Positions 10,481 through 19,034 are shown, counted from the first letter of the stretch. The stretch: DNA of 64,000 nt from Bacillus zhangzhouensis (GCF_000715205.1 NZ_JOTP01000001.1:186001-250000), one strand, 5' to 3'. Notes: a model not told the origin generated them from the sequence alone. A program made the numbers and translations.

Positions 10481-12169
10481 ATGAAATTAAAGGCTCAAAA
10501 TTCAGCGCAAAAATTACGTGGGGGCTACTACACGCCAAAAGAATTAACAGACTTTATAGTAAAATGGGCACTCCATAATGAACAAACAACTACTGTCTTT
10601 GAGCCAAGTTGTGGGGATGGAGCATTTCTCGAGTCACTCTCTGTACATCCTCGGATTTCTCAATTAAAATGTCTAGCTGTTGAACTTGATGAAGAAGAGG
10701 CTAAAAAGGCGAAAGTGAGAGTTGAAAATTGCCCTAATTTAGATGTTATTAATGCAGACTTCTACAATGTCTATGAAGAAAAAAAAGATTCCCTTTTTGG
10801 AACACAACAGCGCTTTGACGCCATTGTGGGAAATCCACCTTATATTAGGTATCAGTATTTAACCGCAGCACAGAGAGAAACTCAATCAGATATATTAGTT
10901 TCAAATGGGATGAAATCGAATAAACTTATTAATTCATGGGTTTCATTTGTAGTGGCGTGTGTGGAGTTGTTAAATGATAACGGTAAAATAGGATTAGTTA
11001 TCCCAGCAGAATTATTACAAGTAGCCTATGCTGAGGATCTTAGATTATTTTTAGTCAATAATTTATCCCGAACTACTGTTATAACTTTTAAGGAACTTGT
11101 CTTTCCTGATGTACAGCAGGAAGTTGTTATTCTTCTTGGAGAGAAAGATAAGGACAAGCTCTCAACTTCTAAAAGTACTATAAGGGTTATTGAATGGCAA
11201 AATACAGATTTCCTTAATGAAGAAGAGGTTTTTCGTACACCTATAAATTATCAGAGAGCAATGCAAGACAAGGATAAATGGACAAAATATTTCTTAGAGC
11301 CAGAAGAAGCTAATCTGATTTATCAGATTCAACAAGATGAGCGTTTTGTTGCATTTTCTGATATTGCAGATGTTGATATCGGAATTACAACAGGAAATAA
11401 TGAATATTTCTCAGTAAATAAAAATGTTGTTGAGGAATATGAGCTGCAAAATGTTGTACGCCCCCTTATTGGGAGAAGTTCCCATGCTAGTGGCTTATAT
11501 TTTACAGAACAAGATTGGTTGGGTAATGTCAATAAAGGAACAGCAGCTCATCTTATAGATTTTCCGAATATTCCTTATGAAGAATATCTAGAAGGACATA
11601 AAGCATATATTCGACGTGGAGAAGAAGAAGAAGCACATACAGGGTATAAATGTAGTATCAGAGAGAGATGGTATCGTGTTCCATCTATATGGGTACCTGA
11701 CGCATTCTTTCTTCGTAGAAATAACACTTTTCCTAAGTTTGTTCTAAACGATATCAATGCTGTTAGCACTGATACAATGCATAGAGTAAAGTTTAATGAG
11801 GGAATTAATAGAGAAAAAGTATTGTTATCTTATTATAATAGTATAACGTTTGCATTCACTGAAATTGAGGGCAGAAGTTATGGTGGAGGAGTGTTAGAAA
11901 TATTGCCAGGGGAAGTTGAAAAGGTAATGCTTCCGAACCTTCAATCCTTAAATTCGGAGATTGTTGAAGATTTAATTGTAAAAATTGACCGAACGATTAG
12001 AGCTAAGAAAGATATAGAGCCTATCTTGGATGAGATAGATCAATTAGTTTTACGTGACCATTTAGGGATAGAAGAAGAAACTATTTTATCGTTTCGGATA
12101 ATATGGAAAAAATTAATGAACAGAAGATTGAGCCGCAAACATAAACGAAAAGGTAAAGCAAAATTATAA
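10481..12169 (+). CDS. N6-adenine DNA methyltransferase of the Eco57I-like system
   Basis: The 562-residue class I methyltransferase has FEPSCGDGAF (about 40-49) as SAM motif I and NPPY at 118-121 as catalytic motif IV. The N-terminal LRGGYYTPKELTDFIVKW is typical of adenine methylases of type II systems. The C-terminal half is a presumed recognition domain, ending in a very basic tail. Many type IIG enzymes methylate only one strand of an asymmetric site and need such a companion for full host protection. It starts on the base after the stop of the preceding gene, so the two are surely co-translated. Confidence 0.88.
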   Translation: MKLKAQNSAQKLRGGYYTPKELTDFIVKWALHNEQTTTVFEPSCGDGAFLESLSVHPRISQLKCLAVELDEEEAKKAKVRVENCPNLDVINADFYNVYEEKKDSLFGTQQRFDAIVGNPPYIRYQYLTAAQRETQSDILVSNGMKSNKLINSWVSFVVACVELLNDNGKIGLVIPAELLQVAYAEDLRLFLVNNLSRTTVITFKELVFPDVQQEVVILLGEKDKDKLSTSKSTIRVIEWQNTDFLNEEEVFRTPINYQRAMQDKDKWTKYFLEPEEANLIYQIQQDERFVAFSDIADVDIGITTGNNEYFSVNKNVVEEYELQNVVRPLIGRSSHASGLYFTEQDWLGNVNKGTAAHLIDFPNIPYEEYLEGHKAYIRRGEEEEAHTGYKCSIRERWYRVPSIWVPDAFFLRRNNTFPKFVLNDINAVSTDTMHRVKFNEGINREKVLLSYYNSITFAFTEIEGRSYGGGVLEILPGEVEKVMLPNLQSLNSEIVEDLIVKIDRTIRAKKDIEPILDEIDQLVLRDHLGIEEETILSFRIIWKKLMNRRLSRKHKRKGKAKL

Positions 12170-12211
12170 GAGCCCTTTCTTTAAGTATGGTACAAAGCAG
12201 TATAGTTAGTA

Positions 12212-12240
12212 TAGAACCCACGTTTTGATGGTGGGTTCTA
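12212..12240 (+). terminator. Hairpin after the restriction-modification genes
   Basis: A perfect 10-bp stem, TAGAACCCAC / GTGGGTTCTA, with a loop of about 9 bases. There is no adjacent T run, though ATTTTTTTAT follows about 20 bases later, so terminator function is only probable. Confidence 0.5.
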
Positions 12241-12285
12241 AAGCTATAACATCTACCTAGATTTTTTTATAAGTTGAAAACTCTT

Positions 12286-12421
12286 ATGCCAACTTCGAGC
12301 CAAAATCGTGCTAAGTCCGTGCCAACTTGATATTATAATTCATTTTAAACCATTTGAAGAAATGGCTTTGTATCAAAGGTTTGAGGAGTTTTTTTGCAAA
12401 TCAATTCGTGCCATTTCGAGC
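12286..12421 (+). repeat. Right-end island repeats (arm-type sites)
   Basis: ATGCCAACTTCGAGC (12286-12300), GTGCTAAGTC (near 12309), CGTGCCAACTTGA (12318-12330), the exact 16-base repeat TATCAAAGGTTTGAGG (12371-12386) and CGTGCCATTTCGAGC (12407-12421) all echo motifs at the left end. An open frame of 67 codons through this region (12308-12511) has no ribosome site and is not called. Confidence 0.55.
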
Positions 12422-12425
12422 AAAG

Positions 12426-12461
12426 TTAATCAAGTTCGAGATGGAAGGTTCTATTGGTTAA
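12426..12461 (+). repeat. attR-like direct repeat (displaced sufB tail)
   Basis: Second copy of the last eleven SufB codons plus stop, 32 of 36 bases identical to 6882-6917 with only synonymous changes. It is followed directly by a long terminator hairpin, so this is most likely the chromosome's original sufB end. It marks the right edge of the island. Confidence 0.85.
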
Positions 12462-12472
12462 TAAAGAACATT

Positions 12473-12560
12473 GAAGCACAACGCTTTTTGAAGTCATTTG
12501 ATTTCGAGTGATCCGTTATGATACCACTTGTTAATCAAATGCCTTCATGGCGTTGTGTTT
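12473..12560 (+). terminator. Probable original sufB terminator, now separated from the gene
   Basis: A long imperfect stem: AAGCACAACGC...CATTTGATT on the left, AATCAAATG...GCGTTGTGTT on the right, then a T run. It begins about a dozen bases after the displaced sufB tail. Confidence 0.65.
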
Positions 12561-12570
12561 TTTCATAAAA

Positions 12571-12598
12571 GGCGAACCACTACAGTTCGCCTTTTTCT
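12571..12598. terminator. Bidirectional terminator before yrkO's 3' end
   Basis: GGCGAAC / GTTCGCC with a 7-base loop, A-rich on one side and TTTTT on the other, so it can act on both strands; yrkO ends just beyond it. Confidence 0.75.
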
Positions 12599-12622
12599 TA
12601 CGCTTTTTATCTGCCATGTCAG

Positions 12623-13822
12623 TTATTTCACCGCAGTGACTGTATTGGTTTTCGGTTGATCATGTACCTTCCCATACGTCAGCTGACGCCAAATAAACTC
12701 CATCGGCCCATACTTAAACCGCTTTAACCAAAACGTACTGAAAAGCACAAGGAAGGCATATACTCCAATTCCAATGAAGAACGTACCAGCCGGCTGAAGA
12801 TGATCGACAAGCCCCGCTCCATACTTTAGAAATAGCATGGTTCCAATGATCGAGTGAAGCAAATAACAGGTCAGGGACATCCGTCCGACTTTTGTAAAGA
12901 CCATTAAAGCACCTCGCAGCTGAGGAACGTGCAGAAATAGCATCGCAAGTGAACTCATATAGAACATACTGCCAGTTAATCCGCCGTTTTGTTCAAGGGC
13001 AGAGATAGTGTCCATCCAGAGCGTATTTTCAAAAGGATTGACCGCCGTAATGATCGTACTGCCTTGTGTGATGAGAAAAGCGATTGTACAAATGATCCAA
13101 ATGCGATTCCAAATCGCTTTTTTCGCCTCCATGTGTTTGAAAAACTCCATTTTTACAAAATACACACCAAGTAAAAACATGAAGAACATGGAATAGACGG
13201 TGAAAAATGAGCTGGAAGCCATCGTCACCATATCGGCCCATCGATCACCAATGGATGCTAGATAAGTCAGGCTGTTGTGGCTAGACAGCTCGAAATCAGC
13301 AAAATCCGGCTTGCCTGATGATCTCGTACTGATGGTATTGAGCAGCATTGTGAATAAAGGCGTGAGCAATTGAATCACAAAGAGAGTGATCAGCCAGTAC
13401 AGGATGGTTTTGGCTGTGCGTTTGTAAAAGAAAAGCAATAAAAAGCCAGCGACTGCATAATAGGCCAAAATATCACCAATCCAAACAAAGGTGACATGCA
13501 GAAGGCCAAACCCTAAGAGAATGGTTAATCTGCGGGCAAACAGCTTGTTCGGACTGTCCACCTTCTGAGCAGCGCGGTCCATAAAAATCATAAAACCAAC
13601 CCCGAATAGGAAGGAGAACAACGTAATGAATTTCCCTGAGGCGAACCAATTCACCAAGTTGTGAAAGACATCATTTGCTTCCATATCGAACCCCTTTGCC
13701 GAATCCACGATCAAAAAGTAATTGACCAGAATAATTCCCATTAAGGCGAATCCCCGTACGATGTCTAAGAAATGAACCCGATCCTTCAAACTCATCGCGT
13801 GTTCTACTTTGTTTGCATTCAT
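12623..13822 (-). CDS. yrkO: DUF418-family membrane protein YrkO
   Basis: A polytopic membrane protein of about 399 residues. The family N-terminus reads [16 protein letters not shown], followed by about ten hydrophobic helices and the C-terminal DUF418 block [21 protein letters not shown]. The second in-frame ATG (13822) is preferred because AAAGGAG lies 7 bases upstream; the first is too close. It is divergent from the yrkP-yrkQ-yrkR genes, the same gene set as in B. subtilis, where the two-component system is linked to yrkO expression. Transport substrate unknown. Confidence 0.82.
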   Translation of the reverse strand: MNANKVEHAMSLKDRVHFLDIVRGFALMGIILVNYFLIVDSAKGFDMEANDVFHNLVNWFASGKFITLFSFLFGVGFMIFMDRAAQKVDSPNKLFARRLTILLGFGLLHVTFVWIGDILAYYAVAGFLLLFFYKRTAKTILYWLITLFVIQLLTPLFTMLLNTISTRSSGKPDFADFELSSHNSLTYLASIGDRWADMVTMASSSFFTVYSMFFMFLLGVYFVKMEFFKHMEAKKAIWNRIWIICTIAFLITQGSTIITAVNPFENTLWMDTISALEQNGGLTGSMFYMSSLAMLFLHVPQLRGALMVFTKVGRMSLTCYLLHSIIGTMLFLKYGAGLVDHLQPAGTFFIGIGVYAFLVLFSTFWLKRFKYGPMEFIWRQLTYGKVHDQPKTNTVTAVK

Positions 13823-14067
13823 ATCCATGCTCCTTTTCTTGTTATGATAGATGTGATTCGGATCTGATCATTGATCCTTACAATGAATCAATATAAAGAC
13901 CAATTCTTAACCATTTATGAAGAAGCAATTTTTGGGAAATAAATGTGACAAATTGATGGCAGACCTTCACTTTCATATCCTGTTAAGATTTATACCGTAT
14001 TCTTTTCACGTAGCTAGATGATATATAGTAAAGACATAAAAGACACGTATCATGAGGTGAGAGAGAC

Positions 14068-14763
14068 ATGACCCATCGAATATTAGTAGTAGAGGATGAT
14101 CAGGATATTGGAGACCTTTTGCAGGAATCCCTGACACGTGCAGGATATGAGGTGCTAAGAGCGATGAATGGCGAGCGAGCATTGCAACTTGTGAACGATT
14201 CGCTCGATTTGGTGATGTTGGATGTGATGATGCCAGGCATCTCAGGCATCGAGACGTGCCAGCAGATGAGAGCCTCCTCTAACGTCCCCATTCTATTTCT
14301 GACAGCCAAATCAAGTACATTCGATAAAACCGAAGGCTTACTTGCCGGCGGGGATGATTATATGACAAAACCTTTTTCAGAAGAGGAGCTTCATGCTAGA
14401 GTCATTGCACAATTACGCAGGTATACCGTCTATCAGGAAAAGAAGGAACAGGATGAGACTTTTCTTGTTGGGGGCAAGCTAAGAGTGAGTGAAGAATTTA
14501 ACGAAGTATGGAAAGAAAATCAGCAAATCAAGCTGTCTGATTTAGAATATCGTATGTTGAAGCTGCTCATGAGCAGGCGAAACAAAATATTTTCTGCGCA
14601 AAATATTTATGAGAGCGTGTGGGGACAGCCATATTTCTATTGTTCCAACAATACGGTGATGGTGCATATTCGAAAGCTGCGTGCCAAAATTGAAGAGGAT
14701 CCGGCTCGTCCCGTGTATATCAAAACGGAATGGGGAAGAGGCTATCGATTTGGCACATCGTAA
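14068..14763 (+). CDS. yrkP: OmpR-family response regulator YrkP
   Basis: The 231 residues comprise a receiver domain with the acidic pair EDD near 9-11, the phosphorylation site D52 (VMLDVMMPG) and K near 101 (MTKPFS), then a winged-helix DNA-binding domain ending RAKIEEDPARPVYIKTEWGR. GAGGTGAG precedes the ATG. The end overlaps the kinase start, giving coupled translation. Identity as YrkP rests on its length and on the yrkO/yrkQ/yrkR neighbours. Confidence 0.85.
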   Translation: MTHRILVVEDDQDIGDLLQESLTRAGYEVLRAMNGERALQLVNDSLDLVMLDVMMPGISGIETCQQMRASSNVPILFLTAKSSTFDKTEGLLAGGDDYMTKPFSEEELHARVIAQLRRYTVYQEKKEQDETFLVGGKLRVSEEFNEVWKENQQIKLSDLEYRMLKLLMSRRNKIFSAQNIYESVWGQPYFYCSNNTVMVHIRKLRAKIEEDPARPVYIKTEWGRGYRFGTS

Positions 14764-16057
14764 ATATATGCTGACCAAAAAGCTGGCACTGCTCATTTTG
14801 GTGGCTGCCGTTGTGAGTGGAACTGTCTTTTTGACGCTGCAAAAGATGACCGATCACCTGATCGAAGGATATTTGAGTTCGGATGAGTATTATCAGGAAG
14901 AGTCAGCCAAGTACATTCAAAAATTCAGCCGCTACGTGTCAGAGAATGAGCTGTCTTCAACTGATCTAATAGCGTTTGGTGAGTGGGTGAAAAAAGAAAA
15001 TTACATTAATCTCACCATCTTCAAGGATCAAGTGCTACAATATGATTCCATTTATTCCGCTGCCGATGAATCGGCGTACGGAAAAGAAAAGGTGACCCAG
15101 TACGCTCAGCATCATTCGTATCCGGTTCAGTTCAGCGACGGTGAAGGCCGTGTTATGGTAGATGGCTTTTATTCATCTCGATATCACGATCTTGCCTTTA
15201 CACTCGAACTGCTCGGGGCGACGCTTATTTTTCTCATCATTGTTCTTCTTGGCATTCGCAAAAGTTTACGCTACCTGCAAACGATTCACCAAGAAATCCA
15301 TATTCTTGAAGGTGGCGAGCTGGACTATGAGATGACGGTAAAAGGGCATGATGAATTAGCCATGATTGCCAAAAGTATTGAGGATCTTCGTAAAGCTTTT
15401 CTGGACAAGCTTCAAGCCATTGACGAGCTGCAGGGAGAGAGCCGCAGCTTGGTGACCGAAATGTCACACGATATGAGAACACCGCTGACATCGCTGATGA
15501 TGAACCTGGAGTTTGCAAAAAAAGCGGAGGCTGGAGCGGATACCCGCAAAGATCAATATATAGCCAATGCCTATGGAAAAGCACTGCAATTAAAAAACTT
15601 GTCGGACAATCTGTTTGCCTATTTTCTGCTTGATAAAGAGCATGAATCTGAGCTTGAGACCGTTGCAGTCAAAGAAGTGATTTATGATCTTCTATCAGAT
15701 CAGGTCGGTTTGCTGCATCAGGAGAATTTCACGGTCCATATTTTAGGGGAAATGCCGGACAGCTATATCAACGTGAATATCGAGGAGCTTGGCCGAGTGT
15801 TTGATAATGTGATGTCAAACTTACGTAAATACGCAGATCCAAAAAAGGACATCAATATGACGTTTTTATCCGATCAAGAAATCTTTGAGATCCATGTGAG
15901 CAATGCGATAAAAGAGATGAATGTCACGCCGGAAAGCAATGGACTTGGTGAACGAAGTATTGCGCGAATGATGTCTCGCATGCAGGGACAGTTTGAAAGT
16001 AAAGAAAGAAACGCTACTTACTACATCGTGCTGCGTTTTTGGAACATCAAAATGTAG
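14750..16057 (+). CDS. yrkQ: Sensor histidine kinase YrkQ
   Basis: A membrane sensor kinase of 435 residues: one N-terminal helix (about 10-30), an extracellular domain of about 120 residues, a second helix (about 150-170), a HAMP-like linker, then HisKA with phospho-accepting H240 in EMSHDMRTPL and an HATPase domain with a recognisable N-box (NVMSNLRKYA) and a G-box-like NGLGERSIARM. The TTG at 14750 has GAAGAGG eight bases upstream, whereas the ATG at 14768 has none, so TTG is chosen; it lies inside yrkP. Signal unknown. Confidence 0.82.
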   Translation: MAHRKYMLTKKLALLILVAAVVSGTVFLTLQKMTDHLIEGYLSSDEYYQEESAKYIQKFSRYVSENELSSTDLIAFGEWVKKENYINLTIFKDQVLQYDSIYSAADESAYGKEKVTQYAQHHSYPVQFSDGEGRVMVDGFYSSRYHDLAFTLELLGATLIFLIIVLLGIRKSLRYLQTIHQEIHILEGGELDYEMTVKGHDELAMIAKSIEDLRKAFLDKLQAIDELQGESRSLVTEMSHDMRTPLTSLMMNLEFAKKAEAGADTRKDQYIANAYGKALQLKNLSDNLFAYFLLDKEHESELETVAVKEVIYDLLSDQVGLLHQENFTVHILGEMPDSYINVNIEELGRVFDNVMSNLRKYADPKKDINMTFLSDQEIFEIHVSNAIKEMNVTPESNGLGERSIARMMSRMQGQFESKERNATYYIVLRFWNIKM

Positions 16058-16094
16058 ACGACAAATCAATATACTGGAATGGAGAGACTATCCA

Positions 16095-16523
16095 ATGAAA
16101 CGATTCAACAACTTCCAAAAGGTACCCGATCTCTTGCAAGGTCTTCTGAATATCTGTCTATTCTTTCTAGCCCTTGCTTTAAGCGTCCTCTTAATCAGTG
16201 AAACATGGTACATTGTACAATTTGTCTACAAGACATTGTTTAACAAAGGAGAAAGCTATTATGGCATGCTGGGAGAACTGCTGATCTTCTTTATGTATTT
16301 TGAGTTTATTGCCTTAATTATTAAATACTTTAAATCAAACTTTCATTTCCCGCTTCGCTATTTCATTTATATTGGCATCACAGCTGTCATCCGTTTGATT
16401 ATCATCGATCATGAACAGGCTGTATCGACGTTCTGGTGGGCGCTGGCCATTCTTGCTATGACCTGTGCACTCTTTATCGCCAATAAAAGACATTCTGCTC
16501 AAGAGCATGAGGAAGTGAAGTGA
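16095..16523 (+). CDS. yrkR: PsiE-family membrane protein YrkR
   Basis: A 142-residue membrane protein with four hydrophobic helices and the PsiE-type segment GELLIFFMYFEFIALIIKYF near 60-80. GGAGAG lies about 8 bases before the ATG at 16095; earlier in-frame ATGs lie inside yrkQ and lack a site. PsiE proteins are linked to phosphate starvation in enterobacteria, but no function is established here. It is the third gene of the yrkP-yrkQ-yrkR unit. Confidence 0.78.
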   Translation: MKRFNNFQKVPDLLQGLLNICLFFLALALSVLLISETWYIVQFVYKTLFNKGESYYGMLGELLIFFMYFEFIALIIKYFKSNFHFPLRYFIYIGITAVIRLIIIDHEQAVSTFWWALAILAMTCALFIANKRHSAQEHEEVK

Positions 16524-16529
16524 TGAAAG

Positions 16530-16558
16530 AAGACGAATGGTTACCGTTCGTCTTTTTT
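16530..16558 (+). terminator. Terminator after yrkR
   Basis: AGACGAA / TTCGTCT with a short loop, followed by TTTTTTA. Confidence 0.85.
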
Positions 16559-16698
16559 AGTTTGATCGAGGTGGATCACTCATCGTATTGCACACCTCTT
16601 CATTTATGAACATCGCGCTAATGCTTGCTTACAGGATTTTTTGAGAGCTCTGAAAAAGTGTTTAGCATGAAAGAAAGTTTTAATCTAATCTTGAAATA

Positions 16699-16716
16699 AT
16701 ACTCAATGTTGAGTAT
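16699..16716 (+). promoter_or_regulatory. Inverted repeat, likely PadR operator
   Basis: ATACTCAA-TG-TTGAGTAT is a perfect 8-bp palindrome, 32 bases before the padR-like start. PadR regulators commonly bind ATAC/GTAT-type palindromes and repress their own operon. The autoregulation is inferred. Confidence 0.6.
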
Positions 16717-16748
16717 CGTGTAAATAGATATTGCTTAGGAGGAATCTG

Positions 16749-17294
16749 ATGACGGACTTATATATATTAGGATTAATATCGATGAAACCGATGTCAGGGT
16801 ATGATGTTGAGCAGAATTTAAAAAATACAATGGTCGATAGATGGGGAGGAATTCTAGTTGGCTCAATCTATTATGCGCTAAACAAACTAGAAAAAGGAAA
16901 CTATATAAAAGTTTGTGAAACTAGGACGGTAGGGAAAAAGAGTACTAAAATTTACCAGATTACAGAAATTGGAAAAAAACGCAAGAAAGAATGTGTGATG
17001 AAATGTCTTGTGGAATCTCAAAATACTTATCCAACTCAACTTTTTGCTGGACTAATGTTTGCTGACGAAATCGAAAAACAAGAAGCTGTTAAATCATTAA
17101 ATATTCAAATTGAAGCGCAAAAAAGACATTTAGCAGAAATAAAAAAGGGTGAAGAAGAAAAAGAGAAACAAATGAATCTATCTCCTTTAACAAGACTAAC
17201 GTTTGATTACATTTATGAAATGGAAGAAATGAAAATGAAGTATCTTTATGAAGCTATTCATTTAATGAAGACGGGGGAGTTAACCGATGAATAA
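16749..17294 (+). CDS. PadR-family transcriptional regulator
   Basis: The 181-residue protein has an N-terminal winged helix (MTDLYILGLISMKPMSGYDV... and GSIYYALNKLEKGNYI, about residues 1-75) and a C-terminal helical/coiled-coil dimerisation half (about 100-175), as in PadR subfamily 2. AGGAGG lies 6 bases before this ATG; a longer reading frame upstream has no site. It overlaps the following gene by 8 bases and should control it. The ligand is unknown. Confidence 0.85.
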   Translation: MTDLYILGLISMKPMSGYDVEQNLKNTMVDRWGGILVGSIYYALNKLEKGNYIKVCETRTVGKKSTKIYQITEIGKKRKKECVMKCLVESQNTYPTQLFAGLMFADEIEKQEAVKSLNIQIEAQKRHLAEIKKGEEEKEKQMNLSPLTRLTFDYIYEMEEMKMKYLYEAIHLMKTGELTDE

Positions 17295-18033
17295 AATCGA
17301 TCATATTGTTATCAATGTTGATGATAAATATCAAAAAGACAAAAAAATGATAGATATGATACAACAAAATGGTTTTCCGTATGCACCTAAAAAAGGTAAA
17401 AGAACAAAGGGCTTTAAAATAAGCAATCTTTGGATTGGAAAGGAGTATCTTGAATTAGTGAATATCACACAGAAGGATGGCGGTGGCTGGAAAAAAGATT
17501 GGACAGAGTTGTATCATCGAGGCACAAGAGGAGCCATATGCTTAATGATTGATGTATCAGATATTGATTCTTTACATCAATCGCTTTTAGACAAAGCATT
17601 TGATGTACAAACGCCAGAAAGAATCGAATATAAGTTATTTGGACTACTTAAAATTTCATCACTATGGAGAAACATGTACTTACCTTATTTTGAAAAAGAG
17701 GCCTTTCAAATTGGATTTCAGCAATTAGATAACGAAGATATTTCTGAAAAATTTCAAAAGAAAATGACTCCCAATAGTATCAGTCATAAGATAATGGGGA
17801 TGACCAAAATGATAATCAATGGCAAGTGGACTGAATTAGACTACAATATGATTGAGAATACCTTTCGTAATACTCAAAAAGAAGGCAATGCATTAAAAAT
17901 AAAACTTAATAATGGAAACGATATAATTTTTGTTGAAAACAATGATTTTTCCCTTCACGTAGAAATGGATAGTCAAAGTTTGCAATCTAAGTCTATAACA
18001 AAAATAGAAAATGTATATTTAGTAAACAATTAG
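17287..18033 (+). CDS. Glyoxalase/VOC-like domain protein
   Basis: A 248-residue protein whose N-terminal block begins MNKIDHIVINVDD and includes WIGKEYLELVNI, a pattern of large glyoxalase-like (VOC) proteins. The C-terminal half is charged and less recognisable. It is translated from inside the PadR gene, so a role in detoxifying or binding a small molecule sensed by the regulator is plausible. Both genes are AT-rich relative to the surroundings. Substrate unknown. Confidence 0.65.
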   Translation: MNKIDHIVINVDDKYQKDKKMIDMIQQNGFPYAPKKGKRTKGFKISNLWIGKEYLELVNITQKDGGGWKKDWTELYHRGTRGAICLMIDVSDIDSLHQSLLDKAFDVQTPERIEYKLFGLLKISSLWRNMYLPYFEKEAFQIGFQQLDNEDISEKFQKKMTPNSISHKIMGMTKMIINGKWTELDYNMIENTFRNTQKEGNALKIKLNNGNDIIFVENNDFSLHVEMDSQSLQSKSITKIENVYLVNN

Positions 18034-18123
18034 ATTCAATACATACAGATCATCATAAAAAATGATTGTTGTTCTGAAATTCATCAGCCTATGGCTTATT
18101 GTTGTGACCGCCGAGTAAAATGA

Positions 18124-18372
18124 ACATCATTAACTGGAAAAAAGTATGTCATCATCAATGGATTTGTTCATGAAGAATTATCGTTGAATGCGGAATTAGA
18201 AATTGATGCTGAAAAATAAAATTTCTTTCTAGAAATATTGTCATTACACTGTCCCCAAAAGCATGGCTATGAAATAAATTACGTCTTCCCTATACCCGAA
18301 GCAAAAAAAGCGTTAAAACAAATTGTTGCCATTATTCAAAGCAAGACTTTCCCTTTGCGGGAGATTACTTAA
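18124..18372 (+). pseudogene. Decayed gene fragment with internal stop
   Basis: One frame reads TGKKYVIINGFVHEELSLNA, ends at TAA (18217-18219) and then continues without a break for 50 more codons (NFFLEILSLHCPQKHGYEIN...) to a second TAA. There is no start codon or ribosome site. The protein-like composition on both sides of a single stop suggests a remnant, but I cannot name the ancestor. The rest of the 18034-18489 gap holds only the terminator listed next. Confidence 0.4.
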
Positions 18373-18416
18373 TAAGATTCATTGTGAATCACTTATCTAA
18401 TTCTTATCTAAAAGAA

Positions 18417-18474
18417 ACACCGATAAAAGAAACGTTGCTAAAGATCACAACATGCCCTTATCGGTGTTTTTTAC
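18417..18474. terminator. Hairpin between the gene remnant and the secreted-protein gene
   Basis: AACACCGATAA pairs with TTATCGGTGTT across a loop of about 30 bases, with TTTTTTA after it on the plus strand. It could end the leftward gene as well. Confidence 0.6.
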
Positions 18475-18489
18475 TTTATGGATGATATT

Positions 18490-18789
18490 TTAGCCCTCGT
18501 AGTAAGCGTAGAGTCCAGAGCTTCCGTGGAAATACCATTTTACGCCATTGCTATCTGTGAAAGAGTTCGCAAAGATAGCTGTGTCCGAGTACATACATAA
18601 ATAAGGCTTGTTTGATTTTCGGAATTTCCTTAAAATTTCATCAGGGCAGGAAGTGATAAAAGCACTTGTACGTGCAACGCCATCTGTTGTACTGTCTGTT
18701 GTTGAAGTAGCGCTAGCTGTTGGAACATACGAAGAAAGAAGTAACCCAAAAGAAAGAGCGACACCAGTCATTGTTTTTTTCCATTTCAT
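18490..18789 (-). CDS. Small secreted protein, unknown
   Basis: A 99-residue precursor with a clear signal peptide (MKWKKTMTGVALSFGLLLSS..., cleavage probably after PTASA near 27). The mature part of about 70 residues has two cysteines (TSCPDE and YLCMYS) that could form a disulfide, and an aromatic, glycine-rich C-terminus (VKWYFHGSSGLYAYYEG). The ATG at 18789 is preferred over the one three codons earlier because AAGGGA is well spaced from it. No close family recognised; an extracellular peptide or small inhibitor are possibilities only. Confidence 0.6.
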   Translation of the reverse strand: MKWKKTMTGVALSFGLLLSSYVPTASATSTTDSTTDGVARTSAFITSCPDEILRKFRKSNKPYLCMYSDTAIFANSFTDSNGVKWYFHGSSGLYAYYEG

Positions 18790-18940
18790 TACGATCATTC
18801 CCTTTCCAAAATCTGTATTTTCTTACAACTTCATTATAGGAAAATAGAATACGATAAAAAAGAGACAAAAGTATTGTATTTTCCCATAATTTGTAATTGT
18901 GTTTTTAGGAGATCACCATCAGTTATTTTCATATTTTACA

Positions 18941-18968
18941 TTGACACCATCTTTTTCTATGATAAAAT
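18941..18968 (+). promoter_or_regulatory. Promoter of the siderophore uptake operon
   Basis: Consensus TTGACA at 18941-18946 and TAAAAT at 18963-18968 with a 16-base spacer, directly before the Fur box. Confidence 0.7.
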
Positions 18969-18975
18969 CAAATTG

Positions 18976-18996
18976 TGATAATGAGAATCGTTATCA
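18976..18996 (+). promoter_or_regulatory. Fur box upstream of yfiY
   Basis: TGATAAT followed by GAGAATC and GTTATCA closely matches the 19-21 bp Fur site. It covers the expected transcription start, so iron-replete Fur should repress the operon. Confidence 0.85.
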
Positions 18997-19034
18997 AACG
19001 ATATAACTACATATAGAATGGATAGGTGAGGTAC

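Noticed and set aside
6918-12425. Island as a prophage or ICE remnant
   Set aside because: No integrase, structural, replication or conjugation gene is seen; only R-M genes and one small gene. The att-like ends alone do not show which element type it came from.
12308-12511. 67-codon open frame through the right end of the island
   Set aside because: It runs across arm-type repeats, the displaced sufB tail in another frame and the terminator; no ribosome site and no protein-like pattern.
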